A stretch of DNA of 64,000 nt, from contig NZ_BAMP01000006.1 in assembly GCF_000615975.1 (NCBI RefSeq), positions 29,144 to 93,143 of the forward strand, read 5' to 3'. Source of the stretch: Nitratireductor aquibiodomus NL21 = JCM 21793. Lineage in GTDB: Bacteria > Pseudomonadota > Alphaproteobacteria > Rhizobiales > Rhizobiaceae. Under the pieces are notes generated by a model. That model was not told where the DNA came from and searched no databases. It was given only the letters and a program-made list of their open reading frames with translations. This document shows, in pieces, positions 50,059 through 58,660 of the stretch. Position 1 is the first letter of the stretch, and the number at the start of each line of letters is the position of its first letter. The position numbers and the translations under genes are program-made.

Positions 50059-50787
50059 TCAGCGCGTAAAGTCAGGGAGGCTTTTAAACGCCGTCTTCAA
50101 GGCGTCGGACCATCCCTCGGAGATTTCCCGCAGATACGGGTCATCCGCCTCGATGCGCTTTTCATAGCCGATGCGGAATGTGTCGTTCTCGTAGAAGAGA
50201 AGGTCGAGCGGCAGACCGACGGAGAGGTTGGATTTGAGCGTCGAATCAAACGAGACAAGCAGGAGCTTCACCGTCTCTTCCAGCTTCATGGCCGTGTCGA
50301 AGGCACGAACCAGAATGGGCTTTCCGTATTTCGTCTCACCGATCTGGAAAAAAGGCGTGTCGGCGCTGACCTCGATGAAATTCCCTTCCGGGTAAATCAG
50401 GAAGAGACGCGGCTCCATACCGCGAATCTGGCCACCCAGAATGAAAGAGGCACCGAATGCGTCTGCGCTCTGGCCTGCCGGCGCGGACTGGCGGATGACT
50501 TCCTTGACGGTATCCCCCACCAGGCGCGCCGCCTGATACATGGACGGAGTTTCGAGCATTGAGGGCGTGCGCTCATCGGGCGCCTTGGTCCGTTCGTCCA
50601 GCAGGCTGACCACGGCCTGCGTGGTCGCCAGATTACCCGCCGAAAGCAGCACCAGAACGCGGTCGTCCGGCTCCTGCCAGCAATGCATCTTCCGAAAGGT
50701 GGAAATGTTGTCGACACCGGCATTCGTCCGCGTATCGGACATGAACACCAGGCCATGCTGTGTTTTCAGCCCGACGCAATAGGTCAT
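50059..50787 (-). CDS. Anbu proteasome-like protease (ancestral beta subunit)
   Basis: A 242-residue Ntn-hydrolase related to HslV and proteasome beta subunits. Removal of Met1 would expose Thr2 (TYCVGLKTQHGLVFMSDTRTN), the expected nucleophile. It forms the last gene of a minus-strand block with an ATP-grasp protein, an alpha-E protein and a transglutaminase. This four-gene set is the known Anbu neighbourhood; its substrate and physiological role are not established. It lies 35 bases after the transglutaminase gene. Confidence 0.88.
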   Translation of the reverse strand: MTYCVGLKTQHGLVFMSDTRTNAGVDNISTFRKMHCWQEPDDRVLVLLSAGNLATTQAVVSLLDERTKAPDERTPSMLETPSMYQAARLVGDTVKEVIRQSAPAGQSADAFGASFILGGQIRGMEPRLFLIYPEGNFIEVSADTPFFQIGETKYGKPILVRAFDTAMKLEETVKLLLVSFDSTLKSNLSVGLPLDLLFYENDTFRIGYEKRIEADDPYLREISEGWSDALKTAFKSLPDFTR

Positions 50788-50822
50788 CCGGACCGTACCT
50801 CATTCAGATTCGCTCTAAAAGA

Positions 50823-51617
50823 TTACTGCTCGACCGTGATCTGAACCGCAAGCTCTTCTTGCGCCTGCCCGATCCTGATCCCCATCACCGGCATCGCATC
50901 ACGGTAATCCCGCCCTGTTGCAACCCGTATATAGCGATCATCCGCCGAGATGCCGTTGGAACAGTCAAAAGCCACCCAGCCCAGCCCTTCGAGATGTGTC
51001 TCGGCCCAGGCATGGCTCGCTGCCTGTTCATCCCGGTCATCCATGCGCAGATAACCGCTTACATAGCGAGCCGGAAATCCCATCATACGCGCTGCAGTGA
51101 GAAAAATGTGGGCGTGATCCTGACAGACCCCCTCTCCGTTCGCCAGGGCGGTCTCGGCTGGCGTACCGGCATCGGTGGTTCCGATTCTGTAGGCCACGCG
51201 ATCACGTACTACGCTCATGAGACTGTGGAGGCGCTCGACATCCGTTTCGCCGTCGATGCCGCGTAGCAGGGTCGAAATGCCACGCCCGGCGGTGCAAAGC
51301 GGCGTCTGCTGCTGAAAGAGCCACAGCGGCGCAAGTCCCTGATGTCTGCCCGTTACGCCAGCCGTATCGCGCGTTTCAACCACGCCGGACGCCTCGATCA
51401 CGATTGTATGCGGTTCGCCATCAATGCTCACAAGACGCGTGTCATTTCCGAAACCGTCGACAAACTGCGCTTCCTGCGTGGCGCCCTCGGTCTTCAGCGT
51501 CCACTCCACCACCTCCTGCGTCGGGCCGCTTTGCGGAAAGAGGCGCAGGCGCTGAAGGGCGTATGAGAGAGGAGCATCATATCGATACTCCGTGCGGTGC
51601 TTGATTTTCAGGCGCAT
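50823..51617 (-). CDS. Transglutaminase family protein (Anbu cluster)
   Basis: A 264-residue protein with an N-terminal beta domain (LKIKHRTEYRYDAPLSYALQRLRLFPQSG) and a transglutaminase-like catalytic core: Cys in GEGVCQDHAHIFLTAARMMG, His in ASHAWAETHL and Asp in WVAFDCSNG. These are used as a peptidase or amide-forming triad in related proteins. It follows the alpha-E gene by ten bases. Confidence 0.88.
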   Translation of the reverse strand: MRLKIKHRTEYRYDAPLSYALQRLRLFPQSGPTQEVVEWTLKTEGATQEAQFVDGFGNDTRLVSIDGEPHTIVIEASGVVETRDTAGVTGRHQGLAPLWLFQQQTPLCTAGRGISTLLRGIDGETDVERLHSLMSVVRDRVAYRIGTTDAGTPAETALANGEGVCQDHAHIFLTAARMMGFPARYVSGYLRMDDRDEQAASHAWAETHLEGLGWVAFDCSNGISADDRYIRVATGRDYRDAMPVMGIRIGQAQEELAVQITVEQ

Positions 51618-51627
51618 CTGGCTGCCC

Positions 51628-52569
51628 TCAGTGGAAGCGAAAATCTGTGGCGATCTGACTGCCCAGCGCTGCGTTGTCGCGGATAAAATCGCTCAGGAAT
51701 TCGTGCAGGCCTTCATCAAATACATCCGAGACAGCCGCAGTTTTCAGCTTTTCGACCTTCGCATCGGCCATTTCGTTACAACTCTGACGTACACCATACT
51801 CATCGGCCAGATAGTCCAGCGAATCCTGAATGCCCCGATAACAAAAGGCCAGCGAACGCGGCATTCGCCGGTTGAGGATGAGGTAATCGGCGATGTTTGC
51901 GGGATTGAAGTCCCCTTCATGGGTCCAGCGGTATGAGCGAAGTGCCGACACCGATCGCAAAATCGTCTGCCACTGGATATTGTCGAGCGGCGAGCCCACC
52001 CATGCCGCCGATGGCAGAAGCACGTAATACTTCACGTCCAGTATGCGCGCCGTGTTGTCGGCCCGCTCGATCAAAGTGCCGATCTGGGCAAAATCGAAAA
52101 TTTCGTTGCGCAGCATGGTGCCCTGAAACGCGCCGCGGATAAGCGCCGTTTCACGTTTTACGGCGTCGAGAACGGCTGGAAGGTCCTGTTCGTCCACACG
52201 TCTCTTCAGCATGCGGTGCATCGACATCCACGCCTCGTTGACGCTCTCCCACGTCTCGCGCGTAAGCGCGGTCCTCACCATACGCGCGTTCATGCGCGCG
52301 GTGTCTATGGAGGATAGGACGCTCGAGGGATTGCCGGTATCCCGCAGCAGAAAATTCGTCACTGTCGCCGTATCGAACGCGTCGTTCTCCTCTTCGAACA
52401 GATCACGCACCCCGGCACTGGTAAGAACCGAAGCCCATTCGTCCGACGAAGCGCTGGTCTGGGTCAGCGCCAGTCTAAGTCCCGTGTCGACCAGACGCGC
52501 CATGTTCTCCGCGCGTTCGATGTAGCGCGCCATCCAGAAAAGTCCGTTCGCGGAGCGACCAAGAAGCAT
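51628..52569 (-). CDS. Alpha-E domain protein (Anbu cluster)
   Basis: A 313-residue all-helical protein that begins MLLGRSANGLFWMARYIERAENMARLVDTG, the distinctive start of the alpha-E family. No catalytic motif is seen. It is encoded between the ATP-grasp and transglutaminase genes, with 11 and 10 base gaps, so a scaffold or substrate role in the Anbu system is likely but not known. Confidence 0.88.
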   Translation of the reverse strand: MLLGRSANGLFWMARYIERAENMARLVDTGLRLALTQTSASSDEWASVLTSAGVRDLFEEENDAFDTATVTNFLLRDTGNPSSVLSSIDTARMNARMVRTALTRETWESVNEAWMSMHRMLKRRVDEQDLPAVLDAVKRETALIRGAFQGTMLRNEIFDFAQIGTLIERADNTARILDVKYYVLLPSAAWVGSPLDNIQWQTILRSVSALRSYRWTHEGDFNPANIADYLILNRRMPRSLAFCYRGIQDSLDYLADEYGVRQSCNEMADAKVEKLKTAAVSDVFDEGLHEFLSDFIRDNAALGSQIATDFRFH

Positions 52570-52580
52570 GTCAGAGCGCC

Positions 52581-53990
52581 TTAATCATCGAGAACCCAGG
52601 TGTCCTTGGTGCCGCCACCCTGGGAGGAATTGACCACAAGAGAGCCCTTTTTCAGCGCCACGCGGGTCAGACCGCCTGGCACAATGCGGATGCGATCCGA
52701 CACGAGCACGAAGGGACGAAGGTCCACGTGCCGTGGCGCAAGCCCCTTGCTGGTGAGGATCGGACAGGTTGAAAGCGAAAGCGTCGGCTGGGCGATATAG
52801 TTCTTCGGCCTCGCTTTCAGCTTCTTCGCAAAAGCCGCCCTCTCCTTCTTCGAAGCGGCAGGCCCCACCAGCATGCCATAGCCACCTGAACCATGAACCT
52901 CCTTCACGACAAGTTCGTCGAGATGCTCCAGTACGTAAGAGAGACTGTCAGGCTCGGAACAGCGCCAGGTCGGCACGTTCTGCAGAATCGCCTTGCGGCC
53001 GGTGTAGAACTCGACGATCTCCGGCATGTAGGAGTAAATCGCCTTGTCGTCGGAGATTCCGGTCCCAGGCGCATTTGCAATCGTGATATTGCCGGCGCGG
53101 TAGACATCCATGATGCCCGGCACGCCGAGGACGGAATCGGGCCGGAAGGTCAGCGGGTCCAGATAATCGTCGTCGATCCGGCGATAAAGGACGTCAATGC
53201 GGCGGTAGCCCTGCGTCGTGCGCATCGCCACATGCCCGTCCACCACGCGAAGATCCGGTCCCTCCACCAGTTCGACGCCCATCTGATCGGCCAGAAAAGC
53301 ATGCTCGAAATAGGCCGAGTTAAAGCTTCCGGGTGTCAGAACGGCGATCGTCGGTTTGCCATCGCAATGTTCGGGCTTCACGCTTCTTAGGGATTCCCGC
53401 AGAAGCTGCGGATAGTTCTCCACCGGCAGCACCTTCACCTGCTGAAAGAGCTCCGGGAAGAGCTGCATCATCGTCTCGCGGTTCTCCAGCATGTAGGAGA
53501 CGCCGGACGGCGTGCGCGCATTGTCCTCCAGGACGAAAAAGTCATTCTCACCAGTGCGCACGATATCGACACCGGTAATGTGCGTGTAGACGCCGCCAGG
53601 CGGCCGCACACCGATCATTTCAGGCAAAAAAGCCTCGTTGTTGGATATGATCTCTTTGGGAATGCGCCCGGCGCGCAGAATTTCCTGCCGGTGGTAGATA
53701 TCCTCGAGAAAGGCATTGAGCGCCTGGACACGCTGCTCGATGCCCTGCACCAGCCGGCGCCATTCCTTGCCGGAGATAATGCGCGGGACAATGTCGAAGG
53801 GGATGAGCCGCTCGGCTGCTTCCTGCTCGCCATATACGGCGAAAGTGATGCCGGTTCTACGGAAAACCCGCTCCGCATCGTCCGCCTTTTGTTTCAGGCG
53901 TTTCGGGTCCTGCCGGTCGAACCAGCTCTGGTAATCTTCGTAAGGATCTCGGGCCTGGCCCCCCAGGCGCATCTCGTCAAATAGCGTCAA
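52581..53990 (-). CDS. Circularly permuted ATP-grasp protein (Anbu cluster)
   Basis: A 469-residue protein of the circularly permuted ATP-grasp type 2 family, probable peptide-bond or amide ligase. Recognisable parts are the N-terminal YQSWFDRQDPKRLKQKADDAERVFRRTGITF, the central FFVLEDNARTPSGVSYMLENRE and the late VVKEVHGSGGYGMLVGP, the ATP-binding lysine region. First gene of the minus-strand Anbu block. Confidence 0.88.
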   Translation of the reverse strand: MTLFDEMRLGGQARDPYEDYQSWFDRQDPKRLKQKADDAERVFRRTGITFAVYGEQEAAERLIPFDIVPRIISGKEWRRLVQGIEQRVQALNAFLEDIYHRQEILRAGRIPKEIISNNEAFLPEMIGVRPPGGVYTHITGVDIVRTGENDFFVLEDNARTPSGVSYMLENRETMMQLFPELFQQVKVLPVENYPQLLRESLRSVKPEHCDGKPTIAVLTPGSFNSAYFEHAFLADQMGVELVEGPDLRVVDGHVAMRTTQGYRRIDVLYRRIDDDYLDPLTFRPDSVLGVPGIMDVYRAGNITIANAPGTGISDDKAIYSYMPEIVEFYTGRKAILQNVPTWRCSEPDSLSYVLEHLDELVVKEVHGSGGYGMLVGPAASKKERAAFAKKLKARPKNYIAQPTLSLSTCPILTSKGLAPRHVDLRPFVLVSDRIRIVPGGLTRVALKKGSLVVNSSQGGGTKDTWVLDD

Positions 53991-54096
53991 GAAATGCTCC
54001 TCTCAAGAGCATTTCAGCGGGGATGCCTCAAAAAAGCAAGTTGTTTCTGTAGGTTGCGGGAAATCGGGAAGATTGCCGGCTTCCATGCCCAATCTT

Positions 54097-54364
54097 TAGG
54101 GTCAGGACCTATTAATATGATCACAATGGCGTTCGATAGACCAAGAGATGCAAGGAGAAGCCCGCAGAGCGGGGTCTTCCCCCCGGTCAAGGGGTTTGAC
54201 GCGGCAGATCGCCGGTCTATCGAGCGTCCTTCGGATCGGCCTGATTTGCACGGCCTACTTTGTCGCAAGACCTTGAAAGACGTGAAGTCTTCCTGCGATC
54301 CTGCTTCGCGTATCCGCACAGATCAGGCCGACCATTGCGACCATATTAATAGGTCCTGACCCTA
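54097..54364. mobile_element. Short inverted-repeat (MITE-like) element with TA ends
   Basis: A 268-base element bounded by TA dinucleotides. The left terminus GGGTCAGGACCTATTAATATG (54099-54119) and its perfect complement at 54342-54362 are 21-bp terminal repeats, with similarity extending further inward (ACAATGG / GCAATGG). No transposase is inside. TA duplication and terminal repeats suggest a non-autonomous relative of IS630/Tc1-mariner elements; the family is inferred. It fills the gap between the Anbu block and tgt. Confidence 0.7.
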
Positions 54365-54407
54365 AGCCGGATGCGCGCTGCTCTGCCGAAAATATGAGCA
54401 GCCTCCA

Positions 54408-55538
54408 TCAGAGGGGCGGCAGATCGCCTTTTTCCCACGCTGCGCTGATTTCAGCCGAGCGTTGTTGAAACCGCCCTGCTTCAATGGCGTCACGAATGTC
54501 CTGCATAAGCGACTGGTAATAGGCGAGATTGTTCCAGGTCAGCAGCATGCCGGCCAGGGATTCGCCCGCCTTCACCAGATGATGAAGATAGGCGCGGGAA
54601 TAATCCCGTGCGGCCGGACAATCGCTCTCCTCGTCCAGCGGACGCATGTCTTCGGCATGACGGGCATTCTTCAGGTTGATCTTGCCGCGCCGCGTGTAGG
54701 CAAGACCGTGCCGGCCTGCGCGTGTCGGCATCACGCAATCGAACATATCGATCCCGCGCGCGACCGATTTCAGGATGTCGTCCGGTGTGCCGACGCCCAT
54801 CAGGTAGCGGGGCTTTTCACCGGGCAGCACCGGGCACGTGGCTTCGAGCATGTCGAGCATGACGGCCTGCGGCTCACCGACGGCCAGTCCGCCAACGGCG
54901 TAGCCCTTCAGCTCCATCGCAGCCAGCGCTCTGGCCGAGCGCTCGCGCAGATGCGGCTTGTCTCCACCCTGCACGATGCCGAACATCGCCTTGCCGGGCT
55001 GGTTGCCGAACGCGGTCCTGCAGCGCTCCGCCCAACGCAGCGAGAGCTCCATCGCCCGTTCGATTTCGGATTCTTCCGCCGGCAGTGCAACACACTCGTC
55101 GAGCTGCATCTGGATGTCGGAGCCGAGCAGTCCCTGTATCTCTATGGAGCGCTCAGGCGGCATCTCGAACACCTGGCCATCCACATGAGAGCGGAAGGTT
55201 ACGCCTTTTTCGGTGATTTTGCGCAAGTCCGCCAGCGACATGACCTGAAACCCGCCCGAATCCGTCAGGATCGGATAAGGCCAGCGTGCAAATTCATGCA
55301 GACCGCCAAGCCGCGCCACCCGTTCCGCGCCCGGCCGCAGCATCAGGTGATAGGTGTTGCCAAGGATAATGTCAGCGCCGAGATCGCGCACCTGATCCAT
55401 ATACATGGCCTTGACGGTGCCTGCCGTTCCCACCGGCATGAAGGCCGGCGTGCGGATGGTACCGCGCGGCATTGAAATCTCGCCGCGCCGGGCATCGCCG
55501 TCCGTTGCCAGAAGGCGGAAGGTAAACCGGTCACTCAC
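54408..55538 (-). CDS. tgt: tRNA-guanine transglycosylase, with most zinc ligands absent
   Basis: Replaces guanine-34 of Tyr, His, Asn and Asp tRNAs with preQ1 for queuosine synthesis. The 376-residue TIM barrel has [10 protein letters not shown] (Asp93) and [10 protein letters not shown] (Asp267, the nucleophile). The zinc site usually formed by CxCxxC and His is degraded: S305, C307, A310 and N336 occupy the positions ([21 protein letters not shown] and TWNNLAYY). The GTG start at 55538 overlaps the queA stop (GTGA), so the two queuosine genes are coupled. Metal-free folding or a different ligand set is implied. Confidence 0.95.
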   Translation of the reverse strand: MSDRFTFRLLATDGDARRGEISMPRGTIRTPAFMPVGTAGTVKAMYMDQVRDLGADIILGNTYHLMLRPGAERVARLGGLHEFARWPYPILTDSGGFQVMSLADLRKITEKGVTFRSHVDGQVFEMPPERSIEIQGLLGSDIQMQLDECVALPAEESEIERAMELSLRWAERCRTAFGNQPGKAMFGIVQGGDKPHLRERSARALAAMELKGYAVGGLAVGEPQAVMLDMLEATCPVLPGEKPRYLMGVGTPDDILKSVARGIDMFDCVMPTRAGRHGLAYTRRGKINLKNARHAEDMRPLDEESDCPAARDYSRAYLHHLVKAGESLAGMLLTWNNLAYYQSLMQDIRDAIEAGRFQQRSAEISAAWEKGDLPPL

Positions 55539-56611
55539 GATTGATCGTCCCTGAAAAGCAGGCTGGCATCGCCATAGGAATAGAAACGGTAGTCATTGCC
55601 GATCGCATGATGATAGGCGCGCTTCATCGTCTCCGTGCCGCTGAAGGCCGAAACGAGCATGAAGAGTGTCGAGCGCGGCAGGTGAAAATTGGTCATCAGC
55701 ACGTCGACCGTGCGAAAGCGATAGCCGGGCGTGATGAAAATGTCCGTGGCACCGGACCATGCTTCCAGAACTCCGGTCCGTTGCGAAGCACTCTCCAGCA
55801 GCCGCAGCGAGGTGGTGCCCACCGAGACGATGCGTCCGCCCCGCGCCCTGACCGCGTTCAGCGCTTCTGCCGTCTCGGCGCTCACCTCGCCGCGTTCGGA
55901 ATGCATCCTGTGGTCGTCCGTGTCGTCGACCTTGACCGGCAGAAAGGTGCCCGCCCCCACATGGAGCGTCACAAAATGCCGCTCGATACCGGCCGCATCC
56001 AGCGCCTGCATCAGTTCCGGCGTGAAATGCAGCCCGGCGGTCGGCGCCGCGACGGCGCCCTCTTCACGGGCGTAGATCGTCTGATAGTCGACCTCGTCGC
56101 GCGCATCCTCGGCGCGTTTCCCGGCGATATAGGGCGGCAGCGGCATATGGCCGGCTGCAGCGATGGCTTCATCGAGGACAGGCCCTGAAAAATCGAAAAC
56201 GAGAAGCGCTTCCCCGCCCTCGCCCTTTTCCGCGACGGTCGCCTCAAGTGTGCCAAGGAAACAGCTTTCGCCATCATGGCCGAACTGAATGCGCTCGCCC
56301 GCAATCACGCGCTTCGCGGGCTTCAGGAAAGCGCGCCAGCGGTCCGGCCCCTCGCGCATGTGCAGCGTCGCCTCAATGCGCGCCTGCGCCTCACCGCGCC
56401 GGCGAATGCCGCCAAGGCGGGCTGGGATAACCTTTGTGTCGTTGAAGACCAGCGCGTCGCCGGGCTGCAGAAGCTCGGGCAGCTCACGCACCACATGATC
56501 ACGGATTCTACCGTCCTGGACCGTCAAAAGCCGCGCGGAATCGCGCGGACTGACCGGTCTGAGCGCAATCCGTTCCTCCGGCAGCTCAAAATCGAAGATG
56601 TCTACACGCAT
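55535..56611 (-). CDS. queA: S-adenosylmethionine:tRNA ribosyltransferase-isomerase
   Basis: Converts preQ1-34 in tRNA to epoxyqueuosine using AdoMet as ribosyl donor. The 358 residues carry the family motifs [19 protein letters not shown] at the N-terminus, [17 protein letters not shown] near residue 55, [12 protein letters not shown] near 190 and [17 protein letters not shown] near 310. It lies between ppiB and tgt on the same strand. Confidence 0.95.
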   Translation of the reverse strand: MRVDIFDFELPEERIALRPVSPRDSARLLTVQDGRIRDHVVRELPELLQPGDALVFNDTKVIPARLGGIRRRGEAQARIEATLHMREGPDRWRAFLKPAKRVIAGERIQFGHDGESCFLGTLEATVAEKGEGGEALLVFDFSGPVLDEAIAAAGHMPLPPYIAGKRAEDARDEVDYQTIYAREEGAVAAPTAGLHFTPELMQALDAAGIERHFVTLHVGAGTFLPVKVDDTDDHRMHSERGEVSAETAEALNAVRARGGRIVSVGTTSLRLLESASQRTGVLEAWSGATDIFITPGYRFRTVDVLMTNFHLPRSTLFMLVSAFSGTETMKRAYHHAIGNDYRFYSYGDASLLFRDDQS

Positions 56612-56634
56612 CGCAAACCGGCCGGTAAGAAAGA

Positions 56635-56657
56635 CCGGGCGGCGCTGCGCCGCCCGG
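56635..56657 (-). terminator. GC-rich hairpin between ppiB and queA
   Basis: A perfect 10-bp stem CCGGGCGGCG / CGCCGCCCGG with a three-base loop lies 11 bases after the ppiB stop. On the minus strand TCTTTCTT follows, a weak U-tract, so termination may be partial. Confidence 0.6.
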
Positions 56658-56667
56658 CATCGAAAAT

Positions 56668-57144
56668 TCAGGCTGCGTCAGCCGCAACCCGCATGGAAAT
56701 GATGGAATCCGGCTCTGAGACCGGCTCGCCGCGCTTGATCCTGTCAATGCAGTCCATGCCTTCGGTCACCTGGCCCCAGACCGAGTACTGACGGTCGAGC
56801 CATGGCGCCTTGTCGAAGCAGATGAAGAACTGGGAGTTGGCGGAGTTCGGATTCTGCGAACGGGCCATCGAGCATGTGCCGCGCTCATGGGCCATGTTGG
56901 AGAACTCGGCCTTGAGATCCGGCTTGTCGGAACCGCCCATACCGGTACCCGTCGGGTCACCCGTCTGTGCCATGAATCCGTCGATCACGCGGTGGAACAC
57001 GATGCCATCGTAGAACTTGTCGCGCGCAAGTTCCTTGACGCGCTTCACATGCTCGGGAGCAATATCCGGAAACAACTGGATAACGACCTTGCCCTTGGTC
57101 GTCTCCATGACGATGGTGTTTTCCGGATCCTTGATATCAGCCAT
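56668..57144 (-). CDS. ppiB: Peptidyl-prolyl cis-trans isomerase, cytoplasmic cyclophilin
   Basis: A 158-residue cyclophilin without a signal peptide. The active-site motif [19 protein letters not shown] is near residue 50 and the [19 protein letters not shown] segment is near 95, both standard in bacterial PpiB. It follows the exported cyclophilin gene by 27 bases and resembles it closely, indicating a tandem duplication. Confidence 0.94.
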   Translation of the reverse strand: MADIKDPENTIVMETTKGKVVIQLFPDIAPEHVKRVKELARDKFYDGIVFHRVIDGFMAQTGDPTGTGMGGSDKPDLKAEFSNMAHERGTCSMARSQNPNSANSQFFICFDKAPWLDRQYSVWGQVTEGMDCIDRIKRGEPVSEPDSIISMRVAADAA

Positions 57145-57171
57145 TCCTATACCTTTCTTTGGTCAACGCGG

Positions 57172-57762
57172 TTAGTTCGCGTCGTCACTCGCCATGCGCG
57201 CATCGAGAATCTTGTCGGGACTCTGCACCATGCCGTTCTGCGCGGCGTCACCCTTCTTGATCGCGTCAACCAGTTCCATGCCCGATTCGACTTCGCCGAT
57301 CACCGTGTATTGTCCATTCAAGTGTTCGGCAGGCGCGAACATGATGAAAAACTGGGAATTGGCAGAGTTCGGATTCTGCGAACGGGCCATGCCCACGGTT
57401 CCGCGCGCAAACGCGGCTTCGGAGAATTCCGCCGGCAAATCGGGCTTTTCGGAGCCACCGGTGCCGACAAGACGCGCATCGAAGCCATCTTCTACATCGC
57501 CATACTGGACGTCACCGGTCTGCGCCATGAACCCGTCGATCACGCGATGGAAAGCGACATTGTTATACGCGCCCTCTTCAACGAGGGCCTTGACCTGCTC
57601 CACATGCCTGGGCGCAAGATCCGGCCGCAGCCCGATGGTCACTTCACCGTTCCTGAGCGTGAGGATCAAAGTGTTTTCAGGTTCGGCGGCCGAAGCCATA
57701 CCGAGAGAAGCCACAAGGGCGCCGGCCACGAGCGCAGACGAGGCTAGCTTGCGAAGCTGCAT
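57172..57762 (-). CDS. Peptidyl-prolyl cis-trans isomerase, periplasmic cyclophilin
   Basis: A 196-residue cyclophilin with an N-terminal signal peptide (LASSALVAGALVASLGMASAAEP), so it acts in the periplasm. It shares [14 protein letters not shown] and [19 protein letters not shown] with its cytoplasmic paralogue and has a short insertion (VQYGDVEDGFDARLVGTGGS). It lies 18 bases downstream of coaD. Confidence 0.92.
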   Translation of the reverse strand: MQLRKLASSALVAGALVASLGMASAAEPENTLILTLRNGEVTIGLRPDLAPRHVEQVKALVEEGAYNNVAFHRVIDGFMAQTGDVQYGDVEDGFDARLVGTGGSEKPDLPAEFSEAAFARGTVGMARSQNPNSANSQFFIMFAPAEHLNGQYTVIGEVESGMELVDAIKKGDAAQNGMVQSPDKILDARMASDDAN

Positions 57763-57780
57763 GAAACTCTCCTTTTGGTT

Positions 57781-58281
57781 TCAGGCGGGGAACTTGGCTT
57801 CGAGCGCTTCCAGAACAGCGGAAGGCACGAATGGCGCGATGTCTCCGCCCATGGAAGCGATCTGACGTACAAGTGTGGCGGTAATGGTGCGCACGGATGG
57901 GCTGGCGGGCAGAAAAACCGTCTGCAGGTCGGGCGCCATGGTTTCGTTCATGCCGGCCATCTGCATCTCATAGTCGAGATCCGTGCCATCACGCAGACCG
58001 CGGATCATGATCGAGGCGCCATGTCTGCGTGCGGCATCAATCACCAGTTTGTCGAATGCCACAACCTCAATGCGTCGGGCATCACCACCCAGCTCGACCG
58101 TTGCAGACTTCTGGATCAGCGCCACGCGCTCCTCATAACTGAAAAGCGGTTTCTTGCCTGGGTGAACGCCGATGCCGACCACCACCCTGTCTGCCACCGT
58201 CAGCGCCCCCTTGAGCACATCGAGATGGCCGTTCGTCAGGGGATCGAAGGATCCTGCATAAAATGCTGTTCGTTCGGTCAT
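57781..58281 (-). CDS. coaD: Pantetheine-phosphate adenylyltransferase
   Basis: Penultimate step of coenzyme A synthesis, joining 4'-phosphopantetheine and ATP. The 166 residues have the nucleotidyltransferase motif [20 protein letters not shown] (residues 8-27) and the [20 protein letters not shown] segment near 95, both diagnostic for CoaD. First of the coaD-ppi-ppiB-queA-tgt run. Confidence 0.95.
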   Translation of the reverse strand: MTERTAFYAGSFDPLTNGHLDVLKGALTVADRVVVGIGVHPGKKPLFSYEERVALIQKSATVELGGDARRIEVVAFDKLVIDAARRHGASIMIRGLRDGTDLDYEMQMAGMNETMAPDLQTVFLPASPSVRTITATLVRQIASMGGDIAPFVPSAVLEALEAKFPA

Positions 58282-58498
58282 GGCGTGCTTGTATCCGTGT
58301 TGCCGGATGAAGGCAATTCAGCAATCGCACCTCTTCGCAGCAATGGCGGCGAAAAGATGAACCGCACATGAACAGTCCGTTCAACACCGGTTCGAACCTG
58401 ATCGGGTAGTCAGAACACCAATGGCTGAAGGGGCGCCGGTCCAGGGTATGAAACCAAATGGCGTCTCTCCTCGTTAACAGACCAAAAGGAGTGAAGCC

Positions 58499-58633
58499 AT
58501 GCTGATCTTTACGCTAGCCGCCGCAATGACCGTCGCAATGCTGATTGCCACCGTTGTTGGCCTCCACGAAGAAGCCGGCCGCGTCAAACTCGAAAACCGC
58601 GTTCGCAGCTCTGCAAACCGCCGCTTCCGTTAA
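58499..58633 (+). CDS. Small membrane-associated protein, 44 residues
   Basis: A short gene with a strong ribosome site, AGGAG eight bases before ATG 58499. The product has a hydrophobic N-terminal helix (MLIFTLAAAMTVAMLIATVVG) then a basic tail (ENRVRSSANRRFR). It lies between the divergent coaD and convergent gyrA genes. Function unknown; a single-pass inner-membrane small protein is predicted. The signal and clean start make it more than a random frame. Confidence 0.6.
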   Translation: MLIFTLAAAMTVAMLIATVVGLHEEAGRVKLENRVRSSANRRFR

Positions 58634-58660
58634 ACCGGAATCGGGGATGCCGCAGGCCGA

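Noticed and set aside
54014..54319. Minus-strand open frame of 101 codons inside the TA-flanked element
   Set aside because: It crosses the element border, has no ribosome binding site, and no transposase motifs are seen.
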